A DNA stretch of 64,000 nucleotides from Apium graveolens (Eukaryota; Streptophyta; Magnoliopsida; Apiales; Apiaceae), in assembly GCF_009905375.1 (NCBI RefSeq), contig NC_133652.1, positions 18,216,850-18,280,849 of the forward strand, given 5' to 3'. The notes below the pieces were generated by a model. That model did no database searches. It was not told the origin of the DNA and saw only the letters and a program-made list of their open reading frames with translations. The first letter of the stretch is position 1, and each line of letters starts with the position of its first letter. Shown in pieces: positions 1 through 13,018 of the stretch. The translations under genes were made by a program, and so were the position numbers.

Positions 1-482
1 TTGGTGGAAATTAACAACACAAAGACAGTATAAATATCAAAACACATTTCTTTGCTTCCTAACCAGAACATTAACACGGAAAGTGTCTCGATCAGCAACT
101 CTTCAGATATAACAATACCGGAAATGATAGAAACGCGACAAAAAGCTTAATATAGTTAATTTTCAATAAGAATCTTGCTGGAAGACCTGTATATTCTACG
201 AACAAGAGAGGTAAATAGTATTCACAAGGGAGGGATTTTCAATAAGGTACTTGAAAAAAGCATGCGGGGGATTTTTTTTCAAACTTATGCAGGTTTGTTC
301 ATCATTTTTAGCTTTAACTTTTACCATTAAAAAACTTTAAAATGAACTCTAAATTATACACATAATTCAAACAAATGTACTTAGACTGCCAGAAAAATGA
401 AAAGGCACGGTCGAAAGATAAGCACATAGAAAGATATCACTCTTTTACATAATTATGTATATACAGTAGTGTAGATAACTAC
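1..482 (-). other. ABCG7: ABCG7 intron 5 (partial)
   Basis: This is AT-rich sequence 3' of the exon ending at 483, which is followed by a GT donor at 482-481. I see no further ABC-transporter exon before the window edge, so the next exon lies outside. Confidence 0.6.
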
Positions 483-3009
483 CCAAGTTTTGAGAAATAT
501 GCTAGTGGTTCTTCACGTGCAGGACCAGCATAAACTAATGTGCCATCTGTAAGCAACACAATGTCATCAAACTTCGCGTAAACTGAACCTCTAGGCTGGT
601 GAATAGAGCAAATAACAGTGTGTCCGTCTTGTGCCAGCTGCCGGAGCGTTTCCATTACTTTTTCTGCTTGGAAGGCATCAAGACCTGAAAGCACAATCCA
701 CCAAATTTCTTTGAATTTTTAGTGAATATATGTAGAAACAAATCAAACTCAAGCCCAGCCTTTCTATATCCAAAATTTTAATCCAGTCAAACAATTTTTT
801 TTTAAAAATAAATCAAGCCAAACAACTTAATTAAAGGCTATTTAGCATTTTCTTTTAAAAGGAAACCGAACTTCTGCACCTACAACTAAATGCTTATACG
901 CCGGTTATACAAAGTTATTAGCATATATAAGAGAAATAGAGTTCATGTTTCAGGGTTATTTTTAGACTGCTGGTTCAAAAGACTTACTTGTTTCTATTCT
1001 AGACCAAAATGGTATTCTGGTTAGTGCTGACTCAAAAATGTAGATTTTTTACGGATTTTATTATGGCTATATTTTGTGAAGAAGAATATAATACATATAT
1101 GCCTCATTTTCCTAATTTATATAGAATTTTTTTACATGGGTGATGAGCCAGGTCAAACAGATAACACCACCTTTGACTTGGGATTCTTAACATCAATTAA
1201 ACACAACGTCCATAACATTAATATGAATAGTGGAGTCAAAAAAGCACACAGACCTGTCGTCGGTTCATCTGCGAATATGACTGAAGGGCTTGCAATAAGC
1301 TCACATGCCATTGATAAGCGTTTCTTCTCACCGCCACTGATTCCACGAACTTTTGCATCCCCAACACGGGAATCAGCACAACTGACCTTTAGGAAGTGCA
1401 TAAAGTAGCACAAGAAAGAAAAGAAACCACAGATTTCATTATTGTTTCTAAAGAGGAAGAGTAGCTTTAGTGTCCGCTTCTTATTACATGATTTAAACAG
1501 AAACGTGTTACTAAATGAATATTTTAATTATTGACAAAAAAACGGCAAAGTAGAAGGTAGTTAACCTAAAAAGAGGTTAGTTACTATGCCACGATGGTAG
1601 GTTCTTAACTGCAATTATTCGTAGAAACAGAAAGCATCAAATGATCAAATCAGCATCAAATAATCAAATCAGCCTTACCAAACCTGTTTTGAATATGAGA
1701 CTGTTCACATATTCATCTCTATCTTCTACCGACGAGATCTCCCGAAGCTGGAGTTCAGCTGCAAGAGACAATGTTTCTCGAACTGTCAACTGAGAGAAGA
1801 AAAGGTCCTCTTGTCTCACAAAAGCATATCTGCGAAAGCAAACACATCCTACCTTAACCAAAGACGGAAAAGAAGAATTTAAAACCTTTGAGCAACTCCA
1901 ACAACTTATTTATAATGGATCATTACCTAAAATTTTAAAGGATTGAATCAAAATTGGCACTCCAACAGCATCCTAGTAATTCCCTAAAAACTTAATATTC
2001 ACTTTTGCTTCCTTAAAGATAAGGAATGCATAACCATTCCTTATCTTATTTTCATTAATTAAATATTCATTTCCCTCCTTTTTCATCCTCCTTTTCTCAC
2101 ATCTTTTTCTCTCTCTTCTTTAAAAAATTTGAACAGAATTTGAATTTATTATTATAATAATATTAAGGAACCAAAATAGGGATTGTTGTTGGAGTTGTTC
2201 TACCCTAAAATGTCTTAAATAACTAGGATCCTATTTATTTATATTATTTTTAAAGAACGCATAAGGACTCTGTTGGAGTTGCTCTTAAACTAACAAGTAC
2301 TACAAACAAGCAACATGGATCATAATACACAAAATGTTTATCCAAAACATACTTATAAGCTTTATTCGCCACAGGCCTTCCATTAACCTCTAAAAGGCCA
2401 GACAAATGCAACCTCGGTGAGGACACTGTCTGACCTGCCAAAACATTGAGCAAGGTAGTCTTCCCCGATCCTGACGGTCCCATAATCGCAAGCAATCTTC
2501 CTGGTTTTGCTTCTCCATTCACATTTTTTAGCAAGAATCTTACCTAACAATTTGGAAACACATAAAATAAACTACTCAGTATACTAACTAAACACTAATT
2601 ACCTTATCCTATTTTATTTATTTAGAGCTATAGATTTAAAATAATCTAGCCTTAATACTATCATTATATATCCAATCTACAAATCTCAATTTGAAATACT
2701 AAAAACTACATATATACATTAGTCATTGTGCGTACAATATGTTAGTAATTAGGAGAAGAGACTTACTGATTTATTCGATTTATCGGAGAGAGAGCAAGTG
2801 ATGTTTTTCCACAAAATAGTCACCGGAGAGACCTTTCCAGGTACCGGAGCATCGCCGGAGTCATCTTCTCCTCCGTCATCCACAATCTCATCTTCCGGCA
2901 ACACCGCCGGTCCAGGACCGGAGAACAAACGGAGCAACAAAGCCGCCGCGACGGCCGTCAGAATCTGAGCTACGCCGCCTTTCCCGCCAATTACAACCAT
3001 ATCTTTCAC
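483..3009 (-). CDS. ABCG7: ABCG7-type half-size ABC transporter, 5' exons only (partial)
   Basis: The protein is a WBC/ABCG-subfamily ATP-driven membrane transporter with the nucleotide-binding domain first. Five exons read in phase with GT/AG borders: 3009-2767, 2543-2353, 1829-1679, 1386-1254 and 684-483. The remaining exons lie left of the window. Exon 1 gives an N-terminal hydrophobic helix ([16 protein letters not shown]) and an acidic linker. Exon 2 has Walker A (GPSGSGKT). Exon 4 has the ABC signature (ISGGEKKR) and the start of Walker B (VIFADEP). Exon 5 has the H-loop region (SIHQPRG) and ends with [17 protein letters not shown]. The N-terminal helix ahead of the ABC domain fits the plant ABCG7 group. 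The substrate cannot be read from sequence. No stop or frameshift is seen in the exons. Intron 2 carries a MITE. The start was taken as the first Met of the exon. Confidence 0.88.
1890..2284. mobile_element. MITE-like element in ABCG7 intron 2
   Basis: The element starts with GAGCAACTCCAACA (1890) and ends with its reverse complement TGTTGGAGTTGCTC (2284), so it has 14-bp terminal inverted repeats. Internal copies of the same words occur (CACTCCAACAGC near 1960, TTGTTGGAGTTGTTC near 2185). It is about 395 bp, AT-rich and noncoding. Flanks are T-rich, so I could not fix the target duplication or superfamily (PIF/Harbinger or hAT-like are both possible). It lies wholly in the intron. Confidence 0.6.
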
Positions 3010-3329
3010 TGCTAATACAGCTACACTTAATCAGTAAGTGTATCTAAAGCTCAAATTACAACTAAAATGTCCTTTAAAAGGGGAAGTTTTTAACAGTCCT
3101 TTAAACGACATCGTTTAGAGCCTCTCAACTTTGACTGTACTTGCTCAAAACTCAAAAGAAAGTTGACACGTGTTCCGATTTAAAGATAAGATAACGGTCC
3201 GGGTCGGGTCGATTTAAGATCATTTAATAGGCTCCGATATCTAACCGACTTCCCGCCAAATATAAATTTTAGTCAAATAGTTAGTTATAAACACACACAA
3301 CACACACTCCCCATTTCACCAGAGCAACA
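3010..3329. promoter_or_regulatory. Bidirectional promoter between ABCG7 and the fasciclin gene
   Basis: The two genes are divergent with only 320 bp between start codons. Visible sites are a palindromic G-box/ABRE-like ACACGTGT at 3166-3173 and an E2F-like TTCCCGCCAAA at 3250-3260 (reverse strand TTTGGCGG, matching WTTSSCSS). A TATA-like TATAAATT at 3261-3268 lies about 60 bp before the fasciclin ATG. No clear TATA faces ABCG7. Sites are by consensus only. Confidence 0.45.
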
Positions 3330-4382
3330 ATGGCGGCGAGAGCTTCAATACTGCAACTAATCACTTTCTCTGTCATGATTTTCTCTCTCTTATCTCTCTC
3401 CACATCTCTCCCAACCGAATCGATTCTCAACGCCGTCGAGACGCTCGCAAACGCCGGCTATGTGGTGATGTCTCTCACTCTCCAAGTCACCTCCGAGGCG
3501 GTTTTAACATCTCAGTGCCGTTCCGCCACCGTGTTCGCACCGCCGGACTACAGTTTCGCCCGGTTCGGTCAGCCTTCTCTTTCGCTTCTCCGATTTCATT
3601 TCTCTCCTCTCGCTTTATCTGTAGAAAGTCTCAAATCTCTCCCGTACGGCACCAAAGTTCCGACTCTATTCGCCGGAAAATCACTCACCGTCACTTCCTT
3701 CTCCTCCGATGATCAAATCTCGCTGAATGATGTTAAGCTTAGTCGGTGGCCTATTTACGATGACGGATCATTAGTGATTTTCGGAATTGAGAGCTTTTTT
3801 AATCCGGCGTTTAGTAGTGCTGTTCAAATTAGAAACCCTAGCTTTGATGCAGGATGTGTGGCGGTGAATGATTTTCCGAAAACGTCGTCGAAAGGCTTTA
3901 TGTTTGGGGAAGCTTCGGAGACACTGAGAGCTAGAGGCTATTCGATGATGGCATCGTTTCTAGATTTGCAATTGCTAGGGTTTATTGGTCAACCTAAATT
4001 GACTGTTTTCGCTCCGGTTGATGAAGTGATGGTTAATTTGGCTGGGGATATACCTGAGTACTCTTCGCTATTTTTGCGACACGTTGTTCCGTGTAAGCTG
4101 TCTTGGATTGATATGGTGAATGTGAATCAGGGAACAGTGTTACAGACTTACTTGCAGGGATTTGGTATGAATGTGACAAAGGCTAATGATCTTTTTGTGG
4201 TGAATGGAGTTCAAGTCACGTTTCCGGATATGTATTACAGTGATTGGCTTGTTGTTCATGGTCTTCCTGAGGTACTTCCATTGCCGAGAACTCCAGAGCA
4301 TGATGGAAGTGATCCTGATGATAATGGTGGCAATGAAAAGTTCCCTAGGGCCTCGATTGCGTCTAGCAAAGCTAAACCTTGA
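3330..4382 (+). CDS. Fasciclin-like arabinogalactan protein (FLA19/20/21 group)
   Basis: This is a single-exon gene of 350 residues. It has an N-terminal signal peptide (residues 1 to about 26, ending STSLP), so the product enters the secretory pathway. Two FAS1-type adhesion domains follow. The first (about 27-165) has the H1-type motif TVFAPPD. The second (about 185-325) has TVFAPVD followed by a FLRHVVPCKL segment. The C-terminus is short and hydrophilic (acidic, then KFPRASIASSKAKP), with no obvious GPI-anchor hydrophobic tail and little proline-rich arabinogalactan sequence. That resembles the small atypical FLA19-21 group rather than classical anchored FLAs. Role by family: cell-wall adhesion and matrix signalling; the specific function is not known. 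The ATG is the first in the leader and precedes the signal peptide directly. Confidence 0.85.
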   Translation: MAARASILQLITFSVMIFSLLSLSTSLPTESILNAVETLANAGYVVMSLTLQVTSEAVLTSQCRSATVFAPPDYSFARFGQPSLSLLRFHFSPLALSVESLKSLPYGTKVPTLFAGKSLTVTSFSSDDQISLNDVKLSRWPIYDDGSLVIFGIESFFNPAFSSAVQIRNPSFDAGCVAVNDFPKTSSKGFMFGEASETLRARGYSMMASFLDLQLLGFIGQPKLTVFAPVDEVMVNLAGDIPEYSSLFLRHVVPCKLSWIDMVNVNQGTVLQTYLQGFGMNVTKANDLFVVNGVQVTFPDMYYSDWLVVHGLPEVLPLPRTPEHDGSDPDDNGGNEKFPRASIASSKAKP

Positions 4383-7300
4383 TTTGTTCATAAGAAGTTT
4401 ATTTGTAGTTGCTATTACTGATAATGAACATGTAGATTTGTTGTTTTTGATGTTAATGTTGTATGCTTAGGCTGTATAGCTGCTATGTTCAGTGAAATTT
4501 CTATGAAATCTGAGAATCTGCTTTCGTGTTTCAACTTATTTTATTTACTACAATACGATAGTTTACTGTTCTTCTGCTTTTGGTTTCTACATTGATTCAT
4601 TTTTCCTATAATTTGTGTACTTCTACGGAGAGTGGTGGGGTGGGCACTGAGTCAATGCAGCTTGAGAGGAATGGTAAAAAAGCACACTTTTATTCAATTT
4701 CATAATCAGGACCAGAGTATGAAGGGTGTGATTGTTATGAGGTAATTAACAGTTCTGCTACATGGTAATTTTGTTATGTAATTTGAGCATGAAGAATTGT
4801 TATATGCTCCATTGCTGCTGTATAAGCTAATTTGAATTACTTAATGATGGTCAATAAGAAGAGACTGGCTTTGAGTTTGTTGAAGATGTTTTGTCATATT
4901 CTTTTGATAATAATTGCAATTTGCAACAGTGAGCGTGAGGATAATGAAGCAGGCAAGGAAGAGGCTAACTGCAACAAAGTTATTCGGCTATCCAGAGGTT
5001 ACACCTTTGTCTTGCCTTTTCCATCTGATATCTCTATAGTTTTTCATGTGCAAATATTTGGGTTAAGGTGCTCTTTTAATTATATGGTGTTCTGATCTTT
5101 GACTTGATCGTGATTTTTGAATAGTTGATATGTTAAGATTGCTTGGAGCCTGGTTTGTTTAATTGATTACCCAAAAGACTTTGATACTCGTTCAGCCAAT
5201 CTAATGCAACTATAAGCAACTGGAAGATCCTAAGTTATATTAGTCTTATTATCTCACTCTCTCCACTGTTAGGCTATGCTAGCTAGACTAATTTCGCATC
5301 TGACCGGTCACCTTCATAAGCTTCCACATTTGCCTCTATTCATAAAACACAATATAAATACCAATTGTTCTCCTCTAGGATGTGAGCATAAATTTCAGTA
5401 TTTCACCATGCAGTCTTGTATTTTGCACAGTGGTCAGCGTATCAGCCTGCACTTATATTAGGAATTGTTATATATTTATGTGTTGAGTTGTGTCCAGCAG
5501 GTGTAGTAGGTACTATGTATAATATTCGAGGAACCAAAGAACCAACATAATCTACTGTCTCTAATTTCGACTAGTTTCTTGTAATACATAGACATCATTG
5601 TGATTTGTTACGGTTGTTAAGTTTTTTGTTTCAGAAATGTGCAAGTCTCAAGTGTCAGTTTGTGAGTATTGAGACCTGAGTTATGTGAACTCAAGGGGAA
5701 ACCAATATGCACTTGAACTTGATAGTCGGCATAGAAAAATAAGGTAGGGTATCAAGTGACTTTAAATATTCATATACAGAATTATCTGGAATTTTTATTG
5801 ATCTAGCAAACTGCAAGTGGGAGTTGCCTTCCCAGACACGATGATCTTGAAAACTAAACAGTAAACCAAACTAACAGACCCCTGTCTCGTGTGCTAGGTG
5901 AACTGAAGTACTGGTGCTTTTACACCTTACACTAGTATAAGATACAGGAGCAGACCATTTGTCATATAGGTTTATATTTTCAGAATGAAGGTACACTACA
6001 CTAGGTTCGCAGCTTTCTTTTTTAGTAGAAGTTCCAGCTTGAGATATAACTTAACTAATTTCTTTTCAGGCGAAGTACCAGCTTGTGTACTGAGTTCAGT
6101 GGGATTCTTAGAGTCCCTAGCAAATTGATATTAAAGACAACATTATATACGACATTAGTAGACTATTTACTAAATATATTAAGCAATGTGCAAATGTTGT
6201 CATTTTGAATTTCAACGTGTAACATAGATCTTCGGTTACTGGCATGTTGGGACTCCGTAACAGGGAAAAAGAACCAGGAAGCTACCAATTAGGCTATTCT
6301 TGATGATTCTTCTACTGCATGCGGTTCCTGTGAATTGTGAAGCCTAGTAAACTTTAGCTAATAAGATATGAACCACGATATCTACTAGTAGGGGAGCAAT
6401 AGGCTCTCAAACTCAAACACTTGATATCATGGTTAGTTAGTTAACCTATGGGTGTTTTGTGTTTCACGGAAGGAAGTCAATTCGAAGATCTCTACATGAA
6501 TGCAAGACTTATTTGCAGAAACTTAAATCGAGGTTGTCAGGCACAAAAGCAGCGTGCAGAAACAAAATCAAAGAGTATCAGGATTCATGGGTGAGTTGTT
6601 TGATGCAAGCCTATCGAGGTTGCTCATTCTTGGTTTTGTTCATATTGCACTTATGGGCTGATATCCAATCGACAGTTGCATTTATATGAAGCAATTCTTC
6701 CCTAATCTTCATAAGATTGAAGTTGAAAATTCGAAGATCCAACGTTATATATATAGACACACACACGCAATGTATTGTTGAAAAATCATCCGATAGGATC
6801 ATAATGCCATCATACTGCGATCCCCCCATATAAAATGCTCATCTCTTTAAAAATAAATAGGTTGTTGGAAGTGAATATAGGTATGAGCTCTGAGGCCTAT
6901 TAATTTGTGTAAAGCATATCATTATTACATGTATCTGAAATTTTATGTATGCAGACAATTTGCAGTGCAGGTGAGGACTTTAACAATCTGATGTTCAAAA
7001 ACGTAATTCTAGATTTGAAAAAATGGAACAATGCCTCTGCACTCAGAAATGAAGGCAATTGATACCACCAAATGCTTCTACAATGAGAAATTCGGGTAAC
7101 TTCGCCAGAAAGGGAATACGTGTACAACTTGTAAGTATATTTTGCGGACCCTTTTCCCTAAATATTTAACAGCCATTTATACTGGGAAAATGTGTCCTAA
7201 CCATTCTACCTTTTCCCTCTACTTCAAGCTATCAATATACCAGCTTTCTTCATTGGATGCCTTGCTGTATAAACATTTTATTGATCCGTTTGAAGAATCA

Positions 7301-9100
7301 GCCAAGCTGGCTTCATAGATAATAGTATATTACTCTGTCTTTAAACAGTGAACAATTTCACCATTAGATTTGTTGGTAATTTTACAAACTTCATTGTCAC
7401 AGGTTGTTAGATAGTGTTAGAATAATATAAGATCCTGGAGAGGGCCTTCTTGTGTTAGAATAATATAAGGGAATAGATAGCCTTTATCACTAAATTGACT
7501 GATGCTCAGAATGATGCCTAGGCATAAGGGGTTCTTTGGGGATTATGAGTATTTGGTGTTTGCTGAATTGTTTTCTTGATGAAGGGTACATATTGAGAGT
7601 GTTTTTGTAGCCGGGCACATAAGTTGCAGCAAGTTCTCTCAAGCATAGCCTTTTTATATATATATGCTTTAAAGGGTAAAATTACTCAAAGACTTAGCAC
7701 GGGTGTTTCGAGATGAGCAAAATAAAAGCTTATATGGGTTCTATAAGACATACACAATTTGAATCTGAGGATTTCATGCTCCTTTTGGTTGGTTAGAAGC
7801 TCTGATACTGATCTCGCATGTCAAGTGTTGATCAATTTCTTACTCAATCTATTATCAATAGTTTAATACATTCATGTTGTATCGGTCGAAGATTTTACAT
7901 GGTGACCAATGTACTAGATGAACGTATTGTATTTCCAGGTCATGCGATCAGAAATTTTGGCGCCTTAGATGTTCCTATAGTATGATGTTGATTTACATGA
8001 ATCTAGTAGCCTTAGCCTTTAGTATATTTGGTTTTTTTCGAGGGATTACGTGTATATGATTTATTGTGAGGTCAATAGTAAAGTCACGTGGTCGATAATA
8101 AAATAAATGGAAACATGTAATGTTCATTTTTTTGCGGCAGATTGGTGATCGGTTGTATAGTTAGGGAAAACACTATTGAAATGGCTAAGAAATGTCATGA
8201 TTGTCAAAGGCTCAAGAAACTTGTTGAAATTTATAAACTAAAGTCAATCTGCTCATGTTGCATATGATTCACTTAGTTTATCTTTTATGAAAAAAACAAT
8301 TAGATTTTTTGTTTCCGTGGTCAATTTACATCCAGGAAACTTATATCACTGGTTTGATATTCTTCATTTTTATAGCCCTTATACAACTATGATGGACGCT
8401 GGTTTATTGGTTCATATGCTATTTGGCACTTGCTATATGCCTATAAGATAAAAATACAAGGTGATGGATTAAATGAGCAGATATGTTGGACACTTTCACT
8501 CTCAATGTCAAAGATTGGATTAGAAGCCAAAGGATCTATACACATACTACAATATAAGACAATTTTTAGTCCAATCTTGAACCTGTGATCTGGTTTAATT
8601 CCGGTCCAAATCTTCTTATATTTGCATTATGTCCAGTGTATTGGCTGTTGTAGATGAAACATGGAATAAGAAGCATATTAATATTTTAGAATGTTTTTGA
8701 ATTATTGGACTGATTTTGCTTTGTCTAACAACAAAAGAGAAAGCATGTCTAAGGGATATTGAAACTCACAGCTTATATTCATATTTTGCCATAAATAAAA
8801 CTATAATACATACCATATATAACAATACATTCAATTATTTGCAAAAAGGCTTCCTTTTCACTCAGTTTGAACCTAATTGATATGTTGAGTACACAGGTGA
8901 GAGAGAAGTTTCTAGACATTACATACAACAACTAAATTTAACACCGAATATAAATAAATAATTACATACAGGAAAGTGGAAACAAACAACCTAGCTCCCG
9001 TAAATGAGTAACAGAATCGGAGTTCCAATGCATGTAGTAGTGAATATCACGTGATAATGAGAAATGCAGGCCAGAAGTTTCGAGTCAATGCAATTTTCAG
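4383..9100. other. Intergenic region, no recognised gene
   Basis: The fasciclin 3' UTR probably occupies the first few hundred bases. The rest is moderately AT-rich with only short ORFs. One 76-residue ORF (6459-6689, plus) is lysine-rich with a hydrophobic tail and no family I recognise; lacking splice or homology support I do not call it a gene. No TIRs, LTRs or tRNA-like structures were found by eye. Confidence 0.4.
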
Positions 9101-9829
9101 GAGCTGATGTGACATCTCTGGACCCCATGTGTTTTTTACTTTTTAGGAGAGATTACCGGTTTTACTGATAAAAAGTTATTAATGAGTAAAGTGGTTTGAA
9201 AAGAATTTATTTAAAATTGATTAATTATTATTAGGAGATAATAAAGAAATTAGCTAATAAATACATTTTATATGATTTGTTCAACCTATTTCTTAAATAA
9301 AATAGTACACTTTTATAAATTTTATATTTTTTACCAAGTTAATATGTTGTCTTAATTTAAACAATTATTAAGTAGCATTTGATGTCAAAAATACAAAACT
9401 AAGATAACAGTTAGTGTGTCACTATATTTTACTTGCTCAAAATAAGTGCAATTTATGGATACATAATCTTTTTTAATATTATATAATTTTTTTAAAAAAT
9501 TGAATTGAATTCTTAAATTTGTTCATTATTTTGTTTATTTTCCCTTTTTTAAAATAATATTACTTCATGATAATTATATTAATACATAGTATATGTTCAT
9601 AATTTTTTAAAAACAGTTAAAACTACTTAAGATAATAGCCTCCTTACCGGGAAAAAATATATATTATTATAGCGATTTTATAGTTGTTTTAGAGTATCAA
9701 TCTTATCAAAAATATTATTTTAGACGGGATATGGATAAATCATAAGAGCTATTTGAAACTGATTCTTGTTTTATTGATCATTTTATGCGAGATTTAAAAA
9801 ATAATAATTATTATGTTTAGTTAAAGCTA

Positions 9830-10265
9830 ATTTTTGGTTCATATCAATAGGATATGAATTATATTTAATCTGATATTTATTTTATTTATCACGTACCAGT
9901 AGTTTACATTATTTTATTTTAACACGAGGCCTATAAATACGACTAAATCAAACTAATTATTTTTATTTTTTATGTCTAAGTCAATAATATAATTTTATTT
10001 TAGCCTAGATAATTAGTCTATATAATTTTGTTTTAGTTTGTCAAATTATATTTTAATTATAAATTCGTGTTAGTTTGGATCAACTGTATATTTTTTATCT
10101 TGGATGACTAATATATTTTATTTTGTTTATCCTAATTCAATAGTATAATTTGTTTAGCCGAATCAATAATATTTATTATTTTTTTCTTAACCCGAGACAC
10201 ATTATATCAACCAAATTCAACTAATTATATTTAGCTTGCTTAAATTAATTTTAGTCTGAAATATT
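9830..10265. repeat. AT-rich dispersed repeat with TTTTAGCCNGA units
   Basis: Loose tandem units combine ATTATTTTGTTTTAG-like stretches with GCCTGA/CCGAG and ATTATATCAACCAAAT words. The same word set recurs at about 23290-23550, 24170-24500 and, across the gypsy insertion, 59878-60060. This suggests a dispersed noncoding repeat family, possibly the interior of the Helitron-like elements. Noncoding. Confidence 0.4.
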
Positions 10266-10414
10266 AATTAGAATAATATAGACTAAATATGATTTATAAT
10301 TTAAAATTGATAGAAGAAGTTGACTTTAATTCCAATTAATAATAATAAAGAGTTCAATATTAAATAGAATTAAATTGATAGAATAAGTTTACTTCAATAT
10401 CAATAATATATATT

Positions 10415-10480
10415 GAGAAAAAGGGATATAAGATTAAGATGATGTAAGTATACATATTATATCAGGTTAACACGACACCG
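10415..10480 (+). repeat. MULE left terminal inverted repeat
   Basis: This pairs with 14480-14552 in inverted orientation. The outer 23 bases are identical; the inner part is diverged but keeps ATATCAGGTTAA. Confidence 0.7.
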
Positions 10481-10627
10481 CATGATGTGTTTTGTAACAA
10501 CCTTAAAACCCACGTTCCATAAAAACAATACACTAGCCCCATTTTTTCATATACACTATCCTTCTTTTATACGTGACTTATATATACAATACAAGCATAT
10601 AATCCTTGTTTAATAATTCACAAAGGA

Positions 10628-13018
10628 ATGACCAGTGATCAACAAACATCAAGGCATTCATTCGATGATTTAGAAATTATACATGATGATGATGATTTCA
10701 ACGTTGAAGATAGTATAAAGGCATCACATGTATCTCGTGAGGGTTTACAATTTCAGACCCATGAAGAGGCCTACAATTTTTACAATCATTTTGCTTTGAC
10801 GGACGGGTTTGCAATTCGAAGATACTCCACCTACAAGTCTAGAAATAGTGATGTTATTACAAGAAGAACATTTATGTGCAATATGGAGGGTTTTAAAAAA
10901 AAGGAGGAGAATAATGAGAAAGATGTAAAACGTCGGCGAGAAAGTAGATGTGGTTGTAAAGCTTTAATGGAAATTATTCTAAATAAAATTGGGTCTTGGG
11001 AGATCAAGAAATTTATTAATAGTCATTCACACGACCTACTGAATAGTCCCAACAAGAAAAAGAAATTGCGTTCCCATAATAAGTCTCATCAAGAACCTGC
11101 GTGCAAGAAACTAATGGACAATTATCGTAGTTGTGGTATTGGACCTGCCAAGATATCTCAGATAATTAATAGTACAAATAGTAGTGGTACCGATATCATC
11201 ACACCTCAACAATGTTCAGATTATTTGAAAATTAGAAGGAAGAACAACATTGGTAAGGAGTGCATGATTGTGATACAAAATTTTTTGGAGCGGAAAGCGA
11301 GGGATTCAGAATTTTATTATGCCATTCAACTTGATGATACACAAAGTTGTAGAAGTATTTTTTGGTGTGATGCTAGAGCCAGAAAATCTTACATGAAATT
11401 TTGTGACGTGATAGTGTTTGATGTCATATACAAGACAAATAACTTCTTAATGCCATTTGCACCTTTCACAGGTGTTAACCATCATAAACAGTCTATCTTA
11501 TTGGGTTGTGCATTACTTTCAGATGAACAAGAAGAAACATTTATTTGGTTATTTGACCAATGACTAAAGTGCATGGGGAATCAGGCCCCTGAAGTAATCA
11601 TTACTGACCAGGACTCTGCAATCTGTAATGCCATTGCTAGGATGTTTCCACGTACACATCATCGGTACTGTAAATGGCATCTTGGACTTCATGAGTGTGA
11701 ACACATTCTTTCACTACATTGTGCATATCCCACTTTCAATGAAGATTATAATAACTGGTGTAAGAAATCTAAATCTATTGAAGAATCCGAGAAATTCTGG
11801 ATCATGTTATGTGAGAAATACAAGCCAGTTTATCAAGGGCAGTTGAGTGAGACTCAAAAGAATATGATAAAGTCTTGGAAATGGATTAAAAGTATGTACG
11901 AAAAAAGACGTCACTGGGTGAAGGCGTATTTGAGAAACACATTTTTTGCAGGTATTTAATTTTTTTTTGTAGATAATAGTCTTATTGTTATTTTATTTTT
12001 GACGCATAGCTTAACTAATCTAAAACTAACCATACACCTGTTCAATTTTATCATGGGTATGAAATCTTCTCAAAGAAGTGAGAGCATTAATTCATTTTTT
12101 GATGGATACGTTAATAACAACACTTCTTTATCATAATTTATTGAGCAGTATGAGAAAGCAATAAAAAGTCGACGTGATACGGAAGAGAAGGAAGATTTGG
12201 TTTCGATGACAACAACTCTTGATTTCACAGAGTTGCATTCTTTAGAGGCTCATGCTGGACGAGTTTATTCTAGAAATATTTTTAAAATATTTAAGGATGA
12301 ATTTAGTCAAATTCTGCACTGCCAACATAACAAGGGAGTGAAAGAAGGTGTTCTTACCACATATGAGGTAGACTTCAAGGAGAAGGGAAGGGCACACATT
12401 GTTAATGTGGACGTTTCTACAAAATTTTGTAAGTGCTCTTGTGCCAAGTTTGAGACCTGGGGAATTCCTTGCAAGCATATATTATATATAATGAAACATA
12501 AGTTACGTTTAAAAGTTATACCAGATGAATATATTTTACCAAGATGGACCTTGAATGTAAGATATAGAACTTCATCTACTGGTTTTGGCCACAATGAAGC
12601 TGAAGCTGAATATGGTGACACTTGTAATTCAAATGTGGTAACACCGTTAGAAGCCTGGACATTACGAGGTGATCTTAACAAACTATATGAAAAAGCAATA
12701 TGTTGGAAGGACCTATATGAATCAGTGGTGAAAGAAGCACATAAGTGGTGGAAAAAAATTGAAGAGATTGAAAAGATACAAATGTCACCACCGTTGAGCG
12801 ACAATGTTGAAACTAATATTGCAGGGGAATGTTCTCAATCAGCCATCTTAAATTTTACTATTCGTGATCCTGCCAAATGCAAGACTAAAGGTAGGCCAAG
12901 AAATGCATCACGTATTCCTACTGGAATGCTGGAAAGTCAAGATCTAAAACAGAAAAGAAACTGTAGTTTGTGTGGTGAAAAAGGACACTACCGGAGTACT
13001 TGTAAAAAAACTGACTAG
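10628..13018 (+). pseudogene. FAR1-related (FRS) / MULE transposase, broken
   Basis: Domain order is that of FAR1/FRS and related MULE transposases. There is an N-terminal FAR1 DNA-binding region (EEAYNFYNHFALTDGFAIRR, a Cys/His cluster to HSHD). A MULE transposase core follows (CDVIVFDVIYKTN, ITDQDSAICNAI, HHRYCKWHL). Then come a SWIM zinc finger (CKCSCAKFETWGIPCKH) and a C-terminal CCHC knuckle (CSLCGEKGHYRSTC). Breaks: an in-frame TGA at 11561-11563 where the family has Trp, and a TAA in the exon after the intron (near 12135). The intron starts after GCAG at about 11951, and its expected acceptor near 12057 reads GG rather than AG. The remaining frames are well preserved, so inactivation is recent. 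Its place between MULE TIRs argues for a transposon copy rather than a domesticated FRS gene. Confidence 0.8.

Noticed and set aside
4140..4391. Minus-strand and shifted ORFs over the fasciclin gene
   Set aside because: They overlap a well-supported coding exon and lack any domain.
6459..6689. 76-codon Lys-rich ORF in the intergenic region
   Set aside because: No family recognised, no splice or promoter support; length is compatible with chance. Kept only as a note.
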